From positions 41,150,935 to 41,214,934 of the forward strand of contig NC_077247.1 in assembly GCF_947179165.1 (NCBI RefSeq): a stretch of 64,000 nucleotides of DNA. The letters are read 5' to 3'. This stretch comes from Solanum dulcamara. Its lineage: Eukaryota > Streptophyta > Magnoliopsida > Solanales > Solanaceae. The notes below the pieces were generated by a model, which made no database searches, was not told the origin of the DNA, and saw only the letters and a program-made list of their open reading frames with translations. The stretch's first letter is position 1. Every line of letters starts with the position of its first letter. Shown here in pieces: positions 33,806 to 46,549 of the stretch. The position numbers and the translations under genes were made by a program.

Positions 33806-34456
33806 GTGCATGGCAAGTTCATTCCTTTAATTTGCCCCTTTTTTTTTTTTTGTGCATATGCAACTACTTTAATTTTCTTTTCTCTATAATTTTCACTTTT
33901 TATCATTCAAAGGTTCGAACCAAAAGAGGAAGAAAAGTTCCAACTTTGACTCACCTTATTGCCACATCATTTCTCCATCATTATCTGGCTTTCCTTTCGT
34001 AGATGATATATCACTGTAATAAAAAAAAAGGATATTTAATTATAATAATTTTTTTTACGATAATATTTATTATTATAAAATATATAATAATAATTGAGTT
34101 AATGTCAGTATATTTAGAATTGCTAAAGTCTTTAATGACATTTATATAGAATGTTAATATAAATACTCATATTTTTTATTGCCGCTAAATATAATATAAC
34201 AATAATTATATTATTGTTGTTAAATATAATAAAAAAAATAATTATATATTGCCGTTAAATAATTATCACAAATATTTTATTTATTATAGTGTATCACAGC
34301 TTTTTTTTTCTTCTACAGGGAGCTGCTAGTATTTAAAGTAGATGAATACGTAATTTAGTTTTCTTAAGTTATTAGATTGTAAAGAAGAAGAAAAAATTTT
34401 CTTGCAAACGAAGATATGTGTTAAACGCAAGCATTTGTTTATTTTCATTGCAACTT

Positions 34457-34579
34457 ACAACAACAACAACAACAACAACAACCCAGTGAAATCCCACATC
34501 GTGGGGTCTGGGGAGGGTAGAGTGTACGCAGACCTGACTCCTACCAATGTAGGACGGCTGTTTCCGAAAGACCATCGGC
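34457..34579 (-). mobile_element. Short RTE LINE copy with 17-bp target duplication
   Basis: This is the reverse complement of the 3' end of the element at 32970-33083: on the minus strand it runs from 'ggtctttcggaaacag' to a (GTT)n tail. Exact 17-bp repeats tattttcattgcaactt flank it (34440-34456 and 34580-34596), the hallmark of target-primed reverse transcription. Confidence 0.92.
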
Positions 34580-35126
34580 TATTTTCATTGCAACTTGTTG
34601 ACTATAAATTAATTTGTGTTATATCTTATAAATTTATTTTCGCTTTTATCCACTGAACAAATCATAATACTGTACTAACTGTGATAAAGATTATTTACCG
34701 CCATGATGGAGGACATAGATTTTGTAATATAACGAGATAACAAATTAATATTAAATTACCTAATTACACTCTTTATTTATCATATTTTTCATTATTCCAA
34801 TTCATTTCAAAAAAATTCAAAAATTCCTTCTTTCCATCCAAATATATTAATTCAGTAATTCGGAAACACTAATTTTGATTCATAAATTGTTCCTATGTTC
34901 AATGTATTATGCTTTAAATGTTACCTGCTAATACATAAAAACCTTAATTAATGTATCCGAATTACCATATTTTTAAGAGATTTATGTAAATTGAAAAAGA
35001 GTAGAGAAAAATGGTAATTAGTTCTTATTCCTAAAAAATCTACTTTCTAAAAACCAGATTGCTATCCACAAAGTGTTAAAAAAATAATGAAGTTCAAATT
35101 AAATGACATTAAGAATTTTTCTCTTA

Positions 35127-35348
35127 CTCCCTCCGTCCATCTTTACTTGTCCACTATTGACTTTGCACAATTCTTAAAAAACTATAAATAGAAGAATAAT
35201 TTTACATATCACCCTTTGAATGTAATAAATACAATGTCTTGAAAAATATAATAGAAAAATAACTTTTAATTAATTATAAGAATAAATTAGAAACTAAGTT
35301 AAAATTATCTTTTGATTTCATAAATTGGATAAAGATGGACGGAGGGAG
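35127..35348. mobile_element. Stowaway MITE (222 bp)
   Basis: The terminal inverted repeats ctccctccgtccatcttta match perfectly over 19 bp and are flanked by TA on both sides (35125-35126 and 35349-35350). This is the canonical Tc1/mariner-related Stowaway structure. The perfect ends suggest a fairly recent copy. Confidence 0.93.
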
Positions 35349-35833
35349 TACATAGTAATTTGAATAAACCGTGGTATATATTTTTAGAGAACTTTTCTGA
35401 GATATACGATACAAAGCTAGTGCTATTTGGAATTTATTAGAAATATCTGGACGAGATTATACATAAAATTTGAAAAAGATTAGAGGCGATGCTTGCCAAT
35501 TACCGTAATATTGTATATCATATGTATGACATATATATAATACTGATGCACATGGCGTAGATATTATATATACATGATATACACATGACATGGATTCCCA
35601 ACTAATTTCCTACCTGGAGTTTAATCAGCATGCTTACTTAAGGTCTGAATTTCCTTGACGTAATTAAAACTAAATTACTGGCATCAATAGTTCTTGTAAA
35701 AATACACAGTTGGAACTTCATTATTTTCGCTAAAAACATTTTCTATTCAGCTAAATATAGTTGAGTTTCAGCCACATTTTTAAGAGGTCCAATCCGAAAA
35801 AGAGATAATACACAGTTGAAACAACTAATCATT

Positions 35834-35907
35834 ATATATGACTACGTAACAATTAATGGTTGGAAGATATATATATGACTACGTAACAATTAATGGTTGG
35901 AAGATAC
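35834..35907. repeat. 37-bp unit in two tandem copies
   Basis: 'atatatgactacgtaacaat' followed by 'taatggttggaag' is repeated exactly with a 37-bp offset. Confidence 0.9.
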
Positions 35908-36326
35908 TTACTTAATTTTTCAATTTTTATCAATATCACACACCTAAAAAGGAGTACATTCACACTCTTTGCCACATCAGCATCGAGCCACAGCTATCAA
36001 GCTGCCAAATTCAAGAAGGTAATAAGAACCTACAATAATATAATGCAGGTATACATTGAATAGAACATGTTGAGTTTAGGGAATCCCGAGGTATTCTGCC
36101 TTAATGAATTGGAACAACCACCTAGATAGGAAGCACAATCACCATAGCCTTTCTCAAGAACAAAAATAGAGAGCACTTTTTCATGTGTATAATATATAAC
36201 CAGATAAAACTGTCTAAACAAGCAGTATATGATGCAAAAAGAATAGCACAAAGTTTTTGTGCTATGGCGCTGCAGAGACTACTACTCAAAAGCTATGAGA
36301 ATGAAAAGTTGTGAAAACAAATGACA

Positions 36327-39300
36327 CTACAACATCTTGCCATATGGTCTCAATTCCCTAGGCATGCCATCAAAATTCCCAGAATTCACATCAGATTGAA
36401 GCAAGGGTCTCTTCCCAACTTTCCAGTGTATGCCTTCTGCCAAGTGCTCCTTGGTTGGTGTCAGCATTACAAAGTTTGGATCAGCTCTTTGATAGCTGCA
36501 ATTTCAAAGATATCAAGCACTAAGAAACTTTTAAAGAAGCTCATATGAATTGTTTTCGGGACAAAAATCAGGATTTCAAGAGTTTGATCAAGGACAGTTA
36601 AGACAAATTAATATCTAGTGGACACGATAAGCCTGATAAATGATTCCTGCCTCTCCATTAAAGGATATTCTCAGCCAGCTTTGGTAGCTTGCTGGCAGTA
36701 GACCCCGTGATATCTACTAATCGTGAAAAGATATGGACTCAATATATAACTGAAGGATAACCAACCTTCCTTCTCTAATGTTGTCAACACGAATGCCAAA
36801 TCCAAAGGCTGTTGCTCCTTTCGCACGATCTCTAGTAGCTGTCAAGCAACATAAAGTGATTATCAGATTTCACTAGCCATTGAGGCTCAACACTTATGAT
36901 CTATACCTCTTAATATAGAAAATAGAAAGCCTCGTGGAAGGGCAGACTCCAGTTGTTTAATCACCAGTTGGAATGAAAATCACAGTTAAATTATTCTTCA
37001 CGATAGTTTTTAGCACACATTGTGATACAGCCTCAGGTGTGTGATTAACTAAATAACTACAACAGTAAAATAAATACACTTTAATTTTGTTATATGTTTA
37101 GCATAAATCTCTATTACCTGAAACGTTGAAAGTGAAGGAAGGTTTCCACCATGACTTAAACGCCAAAGCTACAGATGAGCTTAGAGGGCCCACCTTTCCC
37201 TGTGGCAGTAACCTTCACAGTTAATACCCCTTGTTTCAGTTAGCATGGCAAAGAGGAGATCCAGAAGGCGATTTACCTTGACCAAAAAGTTTTTATTAGC
37301 TTGCCAAGATGCAGCAACTTGAAAAGTGGAATCGTGGATGCTGCTGGGAGCTTTCTCATCATTTACCCTGCCACAAAAGTTTACAACCAAGTCAGATCCT
37401 ACTCTACTCTGGCCAGCCTACAGCTTGCTACACTATCACGGAATACCTCGTCTGCAACTCAAACCCGAAGTCGATATAGTTAGTAATTCCGACTACTTCG
37501 TCTTCCTCTAGTGGATTTTTCACCTGTCATTACATAAATTACTTGTATCAGTACTACTTTTAACGAAGCACAGAAAACTTCCAGAATAATGTCAAAAGCC
37601 GTCAATCAAATAACCAAGTGTTCTGTTTTTTTTTTTTTTTGAAATTAGATGTTCATCAAAACCAGAAGAACTCAAACAATAGCTTTTTACATTAATAAAG
37701 AACTTTTATCTTCTCTGTATTTCTCGAAAACTAACAGTGATACCGCCTTTCTAATCTGATTAGTGGTATGGCCTCTATGATTTTCCTGTGCACTACTTTT
37801 AATTTCCAGATTTTCTATTGCACACCACTCCTGAAGAATTGAACTGTACATACTTTCCACACTGGCAGAGACAATTCAATACATGAGGTCTCAACTAAAA
37901 CAAAGGAATAGTTAATTACGGAAATGCTCTACTACACCGACGTTTATACAACTTCAAATCCATGGAAACCATTGATGCATATTTCCTCTTTGACAAATCA
38001 GCAGAAAAGAAAAACTTGCCAAGACCCAGAGAATGCATTGTATGTACTAAATAGGTGTAAAAACAGATTAACAAATATCTTAATCCAAGATAAAAGAAGC
38101 AGTTAGTGGCATATTATACAACAGAATTCTTGTGGACCGTTCAGCAAAATTGCACTGTTATCATCACATGCTGCTGGTTAAAACAGACATTACTTCCAAA
38201 ATAAATTGAACTTGAAGCAAATCCAAATTGCATTAAAAAACAGTTATGCTAAACGTCCTGAATGACATTTCCTCAAGGAAGAGAAGCCTACCCGTCTTTG
38301 AACCACAACATGTTGATAGAATGAAGCAATAAACTGCAGCAAAAAAAATTTAATATTAGAAGTGTACCCCAGGTACAAATTACAAATTACGCAATCAAAA
38401 ATAACAGTCAGTGCATAACCTATTGGGAGAAGGAAGCACCACAACTAAAGTTTGATATGATAATAAATTATGAAAATAAATTAGACACGAGAATTTTACG
38501 TGGAAACCCCTCAAACAGATAGAGGGGAAAAACCACGGGGTAGAAGGATTTTACTATGATAATATGGAAGTACACTCAAGTATAAGGAGAAAACAACAAT
38601 AAACACTTCTCTCTTATAAAAGGAACAACTACTAAAGAGTACACTCAAGACTACAATATTTATCTTGGTGAATAACCCTCTTTGTATTCTTACTCTCTTT
38701 TGCTGAATGAATCAAATGAGGGCACGGGGCCCTCTATTTATAGGAGGATGAAAACGTGTAAAAAAAAATTACGCGTTAATTTTCTACGCATAGGCAACAA
38801 CTTTTTCTTCTTTTTCTTGGACGGTGCCTTCTCTTTCAAAATTTGCTGCCAACTTTTTCCTCCTCTTTTGTAAATTCTTTGATTTTCTTGCATTCTCCCA
38901 CTTGAAGATTTAATTGAGAATCAATTAAGTCTTCACACCATCTTTCTACCCAATTACTGCAATGTTACGTTTCTGCTAGGCCAATAGAAGATCAACACAA
39001 TTTAAACTTATTACTGTTGATCGGCTTCGTAAACATATCTGTTAGGTTGTCATTAGTGTGAATTTTCTAAATATTCACACTGCCTTCTTCCACCTTCTCA
39101 CGAACAAAGTGATGCTGAACTCGTTTGTGCTTTGTCCTTGAATGAAATGTCGGATTCTTTGCAAGATGCAAGCGCTCTGAATGTCACAAAATAGAGCAAC
39201 CTTCTCTTGTTTGTGCCCGAGCTCCTCCAGTAACATCTGCATCCATATTGCCTCTTTGCTAGCTTGTGTAGCTGCTACATATTCTGCTTTCGTCGTAGAT

Positions 39301-42300
39301 GTAGCCACGATAGATTGCAGTTTTAAAACCCAGCTTACAGCTCCTCCAGCAAGAGTAAACACATAACCTGTGGTGGACTTGCTTTTATCAAGATCACCTG
39401 CATAATCTGAATCAACATAACTTTTAACAGTAAAGTCTGATCCTCCTTAACACATTGCAACATCGAGGTACCCTTGATATATCTCAAAATCCTCTTAACA
39501 GTATTCCAATGCTCTCTATCAGGATTAACCATGTATCGACTAACCACTCACACTGCTTGTGCAATGTCAGGTCTTGTAAATACCATGGCAAACATTAAAC
39601 TTCCCACTGCTGATGCATACGGTACTCGAGACATCTCCATCCTCTCTGCTTCATTGCTAGGACACATACTTGAGGATAACTTGAAATTAATAGGAAGTGG
39701 GGTAGAAATTGACTTACAGTCTTGCATCTTGAAGCGTCGCAAGATTTTTTTCAAGTAGTTCTTTTGAGAAAGCCAAATCTTCCTATTAATTCTGTCTCGG
39801 TGAATTTGCATCCCTAGAATCTTGTTTGTTGGTCCCAATTCTTTTATTTCAAACTCCCTAGCCAATTGTGCCTTTAAATTTGTGAGACGATCTTTGTTGG
39901 GGCCTGCTACTAACATGTCATCAACATACAACAACAAAATAACAAAATCGTCATCATCAAATCTCTTGTAATAAATACAAGGATCTGAACTATGTCTGTT
40001 GTATCCAAGGCCTATAATGAAGGAATCAAATCTCTTATACCAACACCTCGACACCTGTTTAAGACCATATAGAGATTTATTGAACCTGCAAACCAAGTTC
40101 TCTTTTCCCTGTTCTTCAAAACCTTCTGGTTGGAGCATGTAAATTTCTTCTTCAAGTTCTCCATGAAGAAATGCAGTTTTGACATCTAACTTCTCCAAGT
40201 ACAAGTCAAATGTAGCACACATCGCCAGGACCACTCGAATTGTTAAGTCGAACCACCGGAGAAAATATCTCATTGAAGTCTATACCTTCTTTCTAAGCGA
40301 ATCCTTTCACCACCAATCTTGCACGATATTTCTCCACTTAATCTTTACCATTGCGTTTGATCTTATAGACTTATTTGTTTCCGATGGCCTTCCTTCCTTG
40401 TGGTAATTGAACAAGATCTCATGTTTTATTTTTATGAAGAGCTTTAATTTCTTCTTGCAGTGCTGTCATCCACAGAGATGATTCTTGGCCTTTCATAGCC
40501 TCGTGAAAATTTGAAGGCTCTCCATCTTCTGTTAATAGACAGTATGCAACATTGCTCTCCATAGAATAATCTGAGTGTCAAGCTGGTTCTCTTCTCTCCC
40601 TAGTTGACCGTCGAACTTGTGGAGTTTCGATCTCAGCTTGCTCTTGTTCTTCGTGCTCTGGTGCTGCTTCAGAAGGAACTGAAACTTTTAATTTTTCAAT
40701 TTCAACTGTAGTCGTCTCTGATTTTTCTTTAGAAGTACTAACTTCTTTTGCTTGTATCTTGTTTTCAACAAATACAACATCCCTGCTGATTACCACCTTG
40801 CAGGCAGTGGGATCCCACAAGCGATACCCCTTGACTCCATCAGCATATCCTAAAAAATGCATTCTCTGAATTTTGGATCCAACTTCAATTTTTCTTGGGT
40901 GTTGTACATAATATAAGCAGGACTTCCGAATATATGTAAGTGAGAATAATTAGTTGGTTTTCCTGTCCACATCTCCATTGGTGTTTTCAGATCAATTGCA
41001 ATTGATGGTGACCGATTGATCGCGGTTTTGACTGCTTCTGCCCAGAATGGTTTTTCCAACCCTGCAGTTGCCAACATAGCTCTTGTCTGTTCCAATAAGG
41101 TTCTGTTCATCTGCTCTGCTACTCCATTTTGTTGTGGAGTATATGCCACCGTAAACTGCCTTTTAATACCTTCTTGTTTACAAAAGTTATCAAATTCATT
41201 ACCAATGTATTCTCCTCCATTATCTGTCCTTAAACACTTGATCTTTTTCTCAGATTCAAGTTCCACCCGCGCTTTGAACTCTTTGAAGACTGGAAAAATA
41301 TTTGTCTTTCTCTTGATTGGATACACCCAACTTCTCCTGGAGTAATTGTAGATAAATAACACAAAATATCTCGCTCCTCCTAGGGACTCCACCGGTGCTT
41401 GCCAGACATCAGAGTGGACCAGATCTAATATTTTCTTGCTTTTAGCAAAGGAACTGCTAAACTTCAGTCTATTTTGCAAACTGGTAACACAATACTTACA
41501 AAAGGGTAGTGAAACCTTTTTGAGCCCTAGAAGAAGCTTTTGCTCAGCAAGAATCTTCAAACCTCGTTCCGACATATGGCCAAATTTACGATGCCATATC
41601 ATTGTTGATTCTTCAAATGAACTTGCTGACGCAGTTGATGCTTCTCCTTCTTGGTGTGTTTCACCTTTAAGCATATATAGATTTGCAGAAAGTTTTTCTG
41701 CTTTCATCACTACAAGCGCTCCTTTGGATATTTTCATGACTCCACCATGAGTCTTATATGAACATCCATTATCATCTAATTGTCCCAAAGACAATAGATT
41801 CTTCCTCAAGTCTTTTACATGTCGTACCTCCTGGATGATGCGTATCGTGTCATCATACATCTTTATTTTGATGAACCCAATACCAATAACATCCAAAGCA
41901 TGATCGTCTCCCATGAACACAGACCTTCCTGAGATAAGATTATATTGATGGAACCATTCTCTTCGGGAAGTCATGTGCCATGTTGTTCCTGTGTAGATGA
42001 TCCAGACATCAGTGAAACGTTTTCTGCCTTCATTATTTGATATTGCTTTACTATATAAAATATCGTCATCATCTGAGGTACTTGCAATATTCCCTTGAGC
42101 ATTTGATGACTCAAGGTGTTCACTCTTCTTCTTGAAGTGCCTTTTCTTGCCACAGTTGTAACACAATATTCTTCTTACTTCTTGATTGAGATCTACCATG
42201 ATTGTGACTCCCACTGGGGCCACGTTCCGTTGGTCTTCCTCTCACCATCATCAAAGCTTCAGCTTGCTGCGAACTTGCTTGTCTGTCTTCCTTATTTTTG

Positions 42301-45162
42301 CGCTGATTTTCTTCTTCTAAGACAGCGGGTGCAATTTCAACGAAAACTAGACTTTCTATATTGTTCGTCAGGTTGATGATGAGTTGATCATACGAGTCAG
42401 GCAGACTTTGAAGTAGAAGCTCCGCACGTTTAGTATCGCTTTTATTTTCATTTTCCACAATGAGAAATTAGTTCCATTGAATTTCTCAACGTCAAACTTT
42501 GTTGTATTCGACATTGTTATTTGCTTCACACCCTTCTAGATCGTTTCTAAATACGTGACAAAATGTACCGTCATCGAAATTTACTATTCACGTAAATAGT
42601 ACTTTTCACCGAATTTTACTATTCACGAAAATTACTATACACAAATAGTACCTTGGCTTAAAATAGACAGAATAATCGAGGGCTCTGATACCACTGTTGG
42701 GTGGAGAAAGCACCACAACTAAAGTTTGATGTGATAATAAATGATGAAAATAAATTAGACAAAAGAATTTTACGTGGAAACCCCTCAAACAGATAGAGGG
42801 GAAAAACCACGGGGTAGAAGGATTTTACTATGATAATATGGAAGTACACTGCTCTCAAGTATAAGGAGAAAACAACAATAAACACTTCTCTCTTATAAAA
42901 GGAACAACTACTAAAGAGGACACTCAAGACTACAATATTTATCTTGGTGTATAACTCTCTTTGTATTCTTACTCTCTCTTTGTATTCTTACTCTCTCTTT
43001 TGCTGAATGAATCAAATGAGGGCACGAGGCCCTCTATTTATAGGAGGATGAAAACGCGTAAAAAAAATTGTGCGTTAATTTTCTACGCGTAGGCAACAAC
43101 TTTTTCTTCTTTTTCTTGGACGGTGCCTTTTCTTTCAAAAGTTGCTGCCAACTTTTTCCTCCTCTTTTGTATTTTCTTTGACTTTCTTGCATAACCAACT
43201 ACTATCTAGCCAATAGAACTTCATAAAATATTCACCTGATCCAACCAAAAATAGGTCTAGAATTGGGCCCAAATGTCTATAGCAACAAATGAGAACTGGG
43301 GTTTTGGCAGTGCAGAAAATTAGCAGAAAAGAGATCTTAGCACACCACTGAAAGAACGAAATGCAACAAACCTGTGAACTTTTTGCAAGCTCAAGACCAA
43401 AATTGAAGGATGGACTCAAAGGGCTGCCTGATCCCACTCCATAGCCAATAGCACAGCTCCAATTTTCTAAGTTATTATACTTTTGGTCATTTTTGCTTCC
43501 AACTATCAAAAATAAACAGAACCAATAAAGATACTATCCCATATGAATTTTGAGTAGTTTCTCTTCCCTCTCACACTCACTATGCATGCATTATTCGGTT
43601 AAGAAGCAATTTATGAACTGTAAAGGAACATTTTCTCTTAGATTCCCAAGCTTTTACCCAATAAATCGCAATAAGCTTAAAGCACTTCCGCCATCTGAAG
43701 TGGCCATGCAGGTTCACAGGCAAATGGATTCCTTGCACAGGATTAGAGACATGTACTACACATCTTATTTTTCTGATTGACCAAGGTCACATATCTGATG
43801 CATATACCAGAAAAATAAGAAAAGTCGTAGCGTATGTCACAGGATAAAAAAAATGCCTGAAGGATCTTTTGCACAAGAACAATTTTCTTTTCTTTTTTTG
43901 TTGAATTAATCAGCACAAAAAAATCAAATTTTCCATCCAGGAGTGTATCTTGTTTACTAGTGTGACTACATAATGAATATCTCTTTACCAAGGAAACTAA
44001 GCCAGTGAGTTAGAGTCCAAAAAATTACACTGTGATTCATACTGCACCCCGGTGGTTAACCTTCCCATCTTGCTCACCAGCCATGCACTTTTGGGAACAT
44101 CATCTCCCACTGCACCAACATTCATTAGTCCACTTATGAATTAAACAAGAAGTAGCAAAATATTATTCCACTCACAGCTGATATAAAGGAATGTCCAGAC
44201 CAGAGAACTTAGTGAAAGCAAGTTCAAGTAAGAAACAACAGGTCCTATTATGTATGAACATAAAAATTAACTTAAACATTGCATTCTCATACAAGCGAAA
44301 GGCATAAGAGTAGCTCCAACCGAGAGATTTGATGAGCCATATCTCAAACCCATGACTCCATAATCTTTTGAAGATACTCTGGACATTCAAAATGATCATG
44401 TCAGTCACTGCACGTTCACAAGTCTGAGATCCCAGTCTATAACAAAATCAAACCAACCTATTCTTTAAAAGCACTGGGAAAATGCCAAAAGCTCCAAACC
44501 CTAATTTAGGGTAGAATGCACATGATCTCATCAGCAGTGTCCTAGAAAAGAAGCGAATGGAAGAACAATGGTACTGTTGTTTTTCAATCTTAAGGGAAAA
44601 AAAATCTTAGGGAAGTGAGTGAGACTTACGGATCATCATTTGATACAAAAAGATCGACAAATGTATGTGGATCCTCAACATCACTGGAACACCATTTGGA
44701 TTTTCAGAGATAATCAAGAAGTTAACCATATGCAAAAAATCATATCACAAAGTTAATAAATCTTCAAGAAGCCAAAATAAAATTAAAGCAAAAGGTTAAG
44801 AATACCTTTGCCACCGAAATTGTGCATTTCCTACAATTTTCTCCTCAGGTTTGTGGTCAAGCGGGCCTGCAACCTGAGAAGGCTAAGGAAAAACTTTGTT
44901 TCTTGTCAAGTTAACCTATCATTGAGGCAAGGAAAATGTTAAAACCATACCCAATTAACTGTCCATAGACAACTTGATGAAAGACACAGGACTTGGCCTA
45001 AGGCAATCTTTTACAAGAGAAGCTACAGTTGATGAAGTTTGAGAACTATTATTGTGACAACACATAAACTACTGAAGAAGGTGAATTTTGTACAGTAGTA
45101 CTTGACATTCCGTGGAGGATAAGACTGCATGTGTGGAGCATCTACAGTTCCAGCTCGACCAA

Positions 45163-45209
<47 letters not shown>

Positions 45210-46549
45210 GGAAGAACTTTTCAAAACATAGAATTATGCTAAGTTCAAAAGATTGTCACAAAGGAATGATGAATGTTATGGTACTCCACAGCCACCGAGT
45301 TAAAATGATAAATCTGTCTCTCTGTAGATAATCGAAATCGCATAGCTACAAATTTTGAATTGACCAGAAACAAAACCTCTTCAAATAGAAGCTGCTATTA
45401 ATAGTGAATTATGATTTGAGAAATTCCCCAACATTTTCCTGACCCATGCCCACAAGCACATTACCAAAATAAAAAGAATTGAAAGGACTGAAAAGTGGAG
45501 TAATATAAAGCATACTAGCTACTAATATAACCAAATTCATAAGATTGTAGATGGATACAGTTGCAATCAAATCAACATGTGGATCATCAATTGGCTTAAG
45601 CATAATTCTGGTGCTAAAGTGCCTAGCTTCCTCGAAATAATCCTCAAAAAGGCATCTCAATGCCAGTTTCCCAAATAACATGTTATATGATGATTCCAAC
45701 ATCCTACACGCAAAAAGACCAAATATAACTAAATCTGGATGTAGAGGCAAAAATCCGACCACAGAAATAATATGAAACAAACAACTTGTGGTTTCTAGAT
45801 TTGTTTTATCTAAGTGAATAACATTCTATGTCCCCTCGAGAACTAAACGAAGTTGGAATTATAATGTCTATTCATCTAATTCAGTTCTAAAATATTAATA
45901 GTAATTTCATATTGCTTTAGAAACTACACTAATTGTTTGTGAAAAGTTCTTTCTGAAGTTCAGAATAACTTCTGGAATCAAACAAATCTGTTAGATCTTT
46001 TCAATAAATTTTTGCAACATCATTTTTGTTCTTTTTGAAAAACATCTCGAATGAGAAAGAGTCTTGGAGGTATGGGAGGAGCTACGGGGTACAAGGAGTT
46101 TATCCTATCTCCTCCTCCTGAAATTACATTGTATATATAATGTCAATTTTGTTTTCATATATATAAGTAGTAAACATTGAATCACCTCGGCACATTCACA
46201 TGTTTACTTTTCTTTATATTTATGAATCCTCTTGAGTAAAAATTCTGATTCTAAGCTAGCATATGGAGTAATATTTTTTAAATTAAAGCTAGCCTTCAAG
46301 CGTGTCATCAAACAGGAATATTAGTAGTTCAGTTAGTTGTCCACCTAGGCGAACGAGAGTTCAATTTCCCCTTCCCCTACTCCCAATTTTTTTTTTTAAA
46401 AAACGACATTAAACAAAATAAATAGTGGAAATAGAGAATTGAGGTTATTCTAACCTTGTACGGGCGGCAAGAGGAGGAAAATCGAATAGCGGCGGAACTA
46501 ACACCATAGGCGGTGGAGGTTCTACGGAGGCCGACCATAAATTCCCCAT
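36327..46549 (-). CDS. Conserved plant protein of unknown function, 425 aa, 14 exons
   Basis: Exons, 5' to 3': 46549-46455, 45703-45559, 44873-44806, 44683-44630, 44541-44458, 44378-44293, 44109-44029, 43502-43372, 38333-38292, 37523-37447, 37367-37277, 37199-37118, 36838-36766, 36495-36327. They join to 426 codons without a stop and with GT-AG at every junction. The protein starts MGNLWSASVEPPPPMVLVPP and ends RELRPYGKML. There is no signal peptide or clear transmembrane helix. Alternating short segments such as FRWQSDVEDPHTFVDLFVS, GVMGLRYGSSNLSVGATLM, WSCAIGYGVGSGSPLSPSF and FQVAASWQANKNFLVKGKVG look like amphipathic strands, as in outer-envelope beta-barrels; that is inference. I recognise it as an uncharacterised plant family (possibly At2g44640-like, not verified). 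Intron 8 (5,038 bp) holds a copia element. The exon 7 donor could shift by a base or two. Confidence 0.88.
38421..38892 (-). repeat. 3' LTR of the copia element
   Basis: It matches 42695-43191 over its length, including 'gaaacccctcaaacagatag' and 'ccctctatttataggagg'. Single-base and short length differences are scattered throughout. Confidence 0.9.
39075..42460 (-). pseudogene. Copia gag-pol, frameshifted
   Basis: Read on the minus strand, domains follow the copia order: gag C-terminus (42458-42120); a zinc knuckle with a broken final Cys (CYNCGKKRHFKKKSE); protease with YTGT where DSGA is usual (41990 region), so the catalytic Asp is lost; GAG-pre-integrase (WHRKFGHMSERGL); integrase core (HSDVW, RTDNGGEY, but IYNYSRR replaces the usual DDYSR); reverse transcriptase with LLYVDDMLVAG (39548-40273); and RNase H (VATSTTKAEYVA, 39075-39362). 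At least three frame changes and an internal gap near 40290-40580 separate them. It encodes no functional polyprotein. Confidence 0.88.
42680..42692 (-). other. Primer binding site of the copia element
   Basis: The minus strand reads tggtatcagagcc 2 bp after the 5' LTR, complementary to the 3' end of initiator Met tRNA. Confidence 0.9.
42695..43191 (-). repeat. 5' LTR of the copia element
   Basis: In minus orientation it starts tgcaagaaag and ends acccaaca. It contains a tandemly repeated 'tctctttgtattcttactc' segment (about 42956-42995) that the other LTR has once. Confidence 0.9.
45166..45207. repeat. (TA)n microsatellite in intron 2 of the 14-exon gene
   Basis: About 20 TA units without interruption. 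Confidence 0.95.

Larger units (their letters stand above)
38421..43191 (-). mobile_element. Ty1/copia element (TNT1/Tork-like), full length but decayed, in intron 8
   Basis: This 4,771-bp element lies in the same orientation as the host gene. The 5' LTR is 42695-43191 and the 3' LTR 38421-38892. A target duplication taacc (38416-38420 and 43192-43196) flanks it. The primer binding site and a polypurine tract (minus strand caagtgggagaa, next to 38893) are in place. The 5' LTR is longer partly because of an extra 20-bp 'tctctttgtattcttactc' unit. The outer end of the 3' LTR has mutated (tattggg for tgttggg). The coding region is broken, so it is an old, inactive copy. Confidence 0.93.

Noticed and set aside
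36327..46549. Assignment of the 14-exon gene to TGD4 or to a named outer-envelope pore
   Set aside because: The motifs I can read do not fit the TGD4 or OEP sequences I know, so I left the function open.
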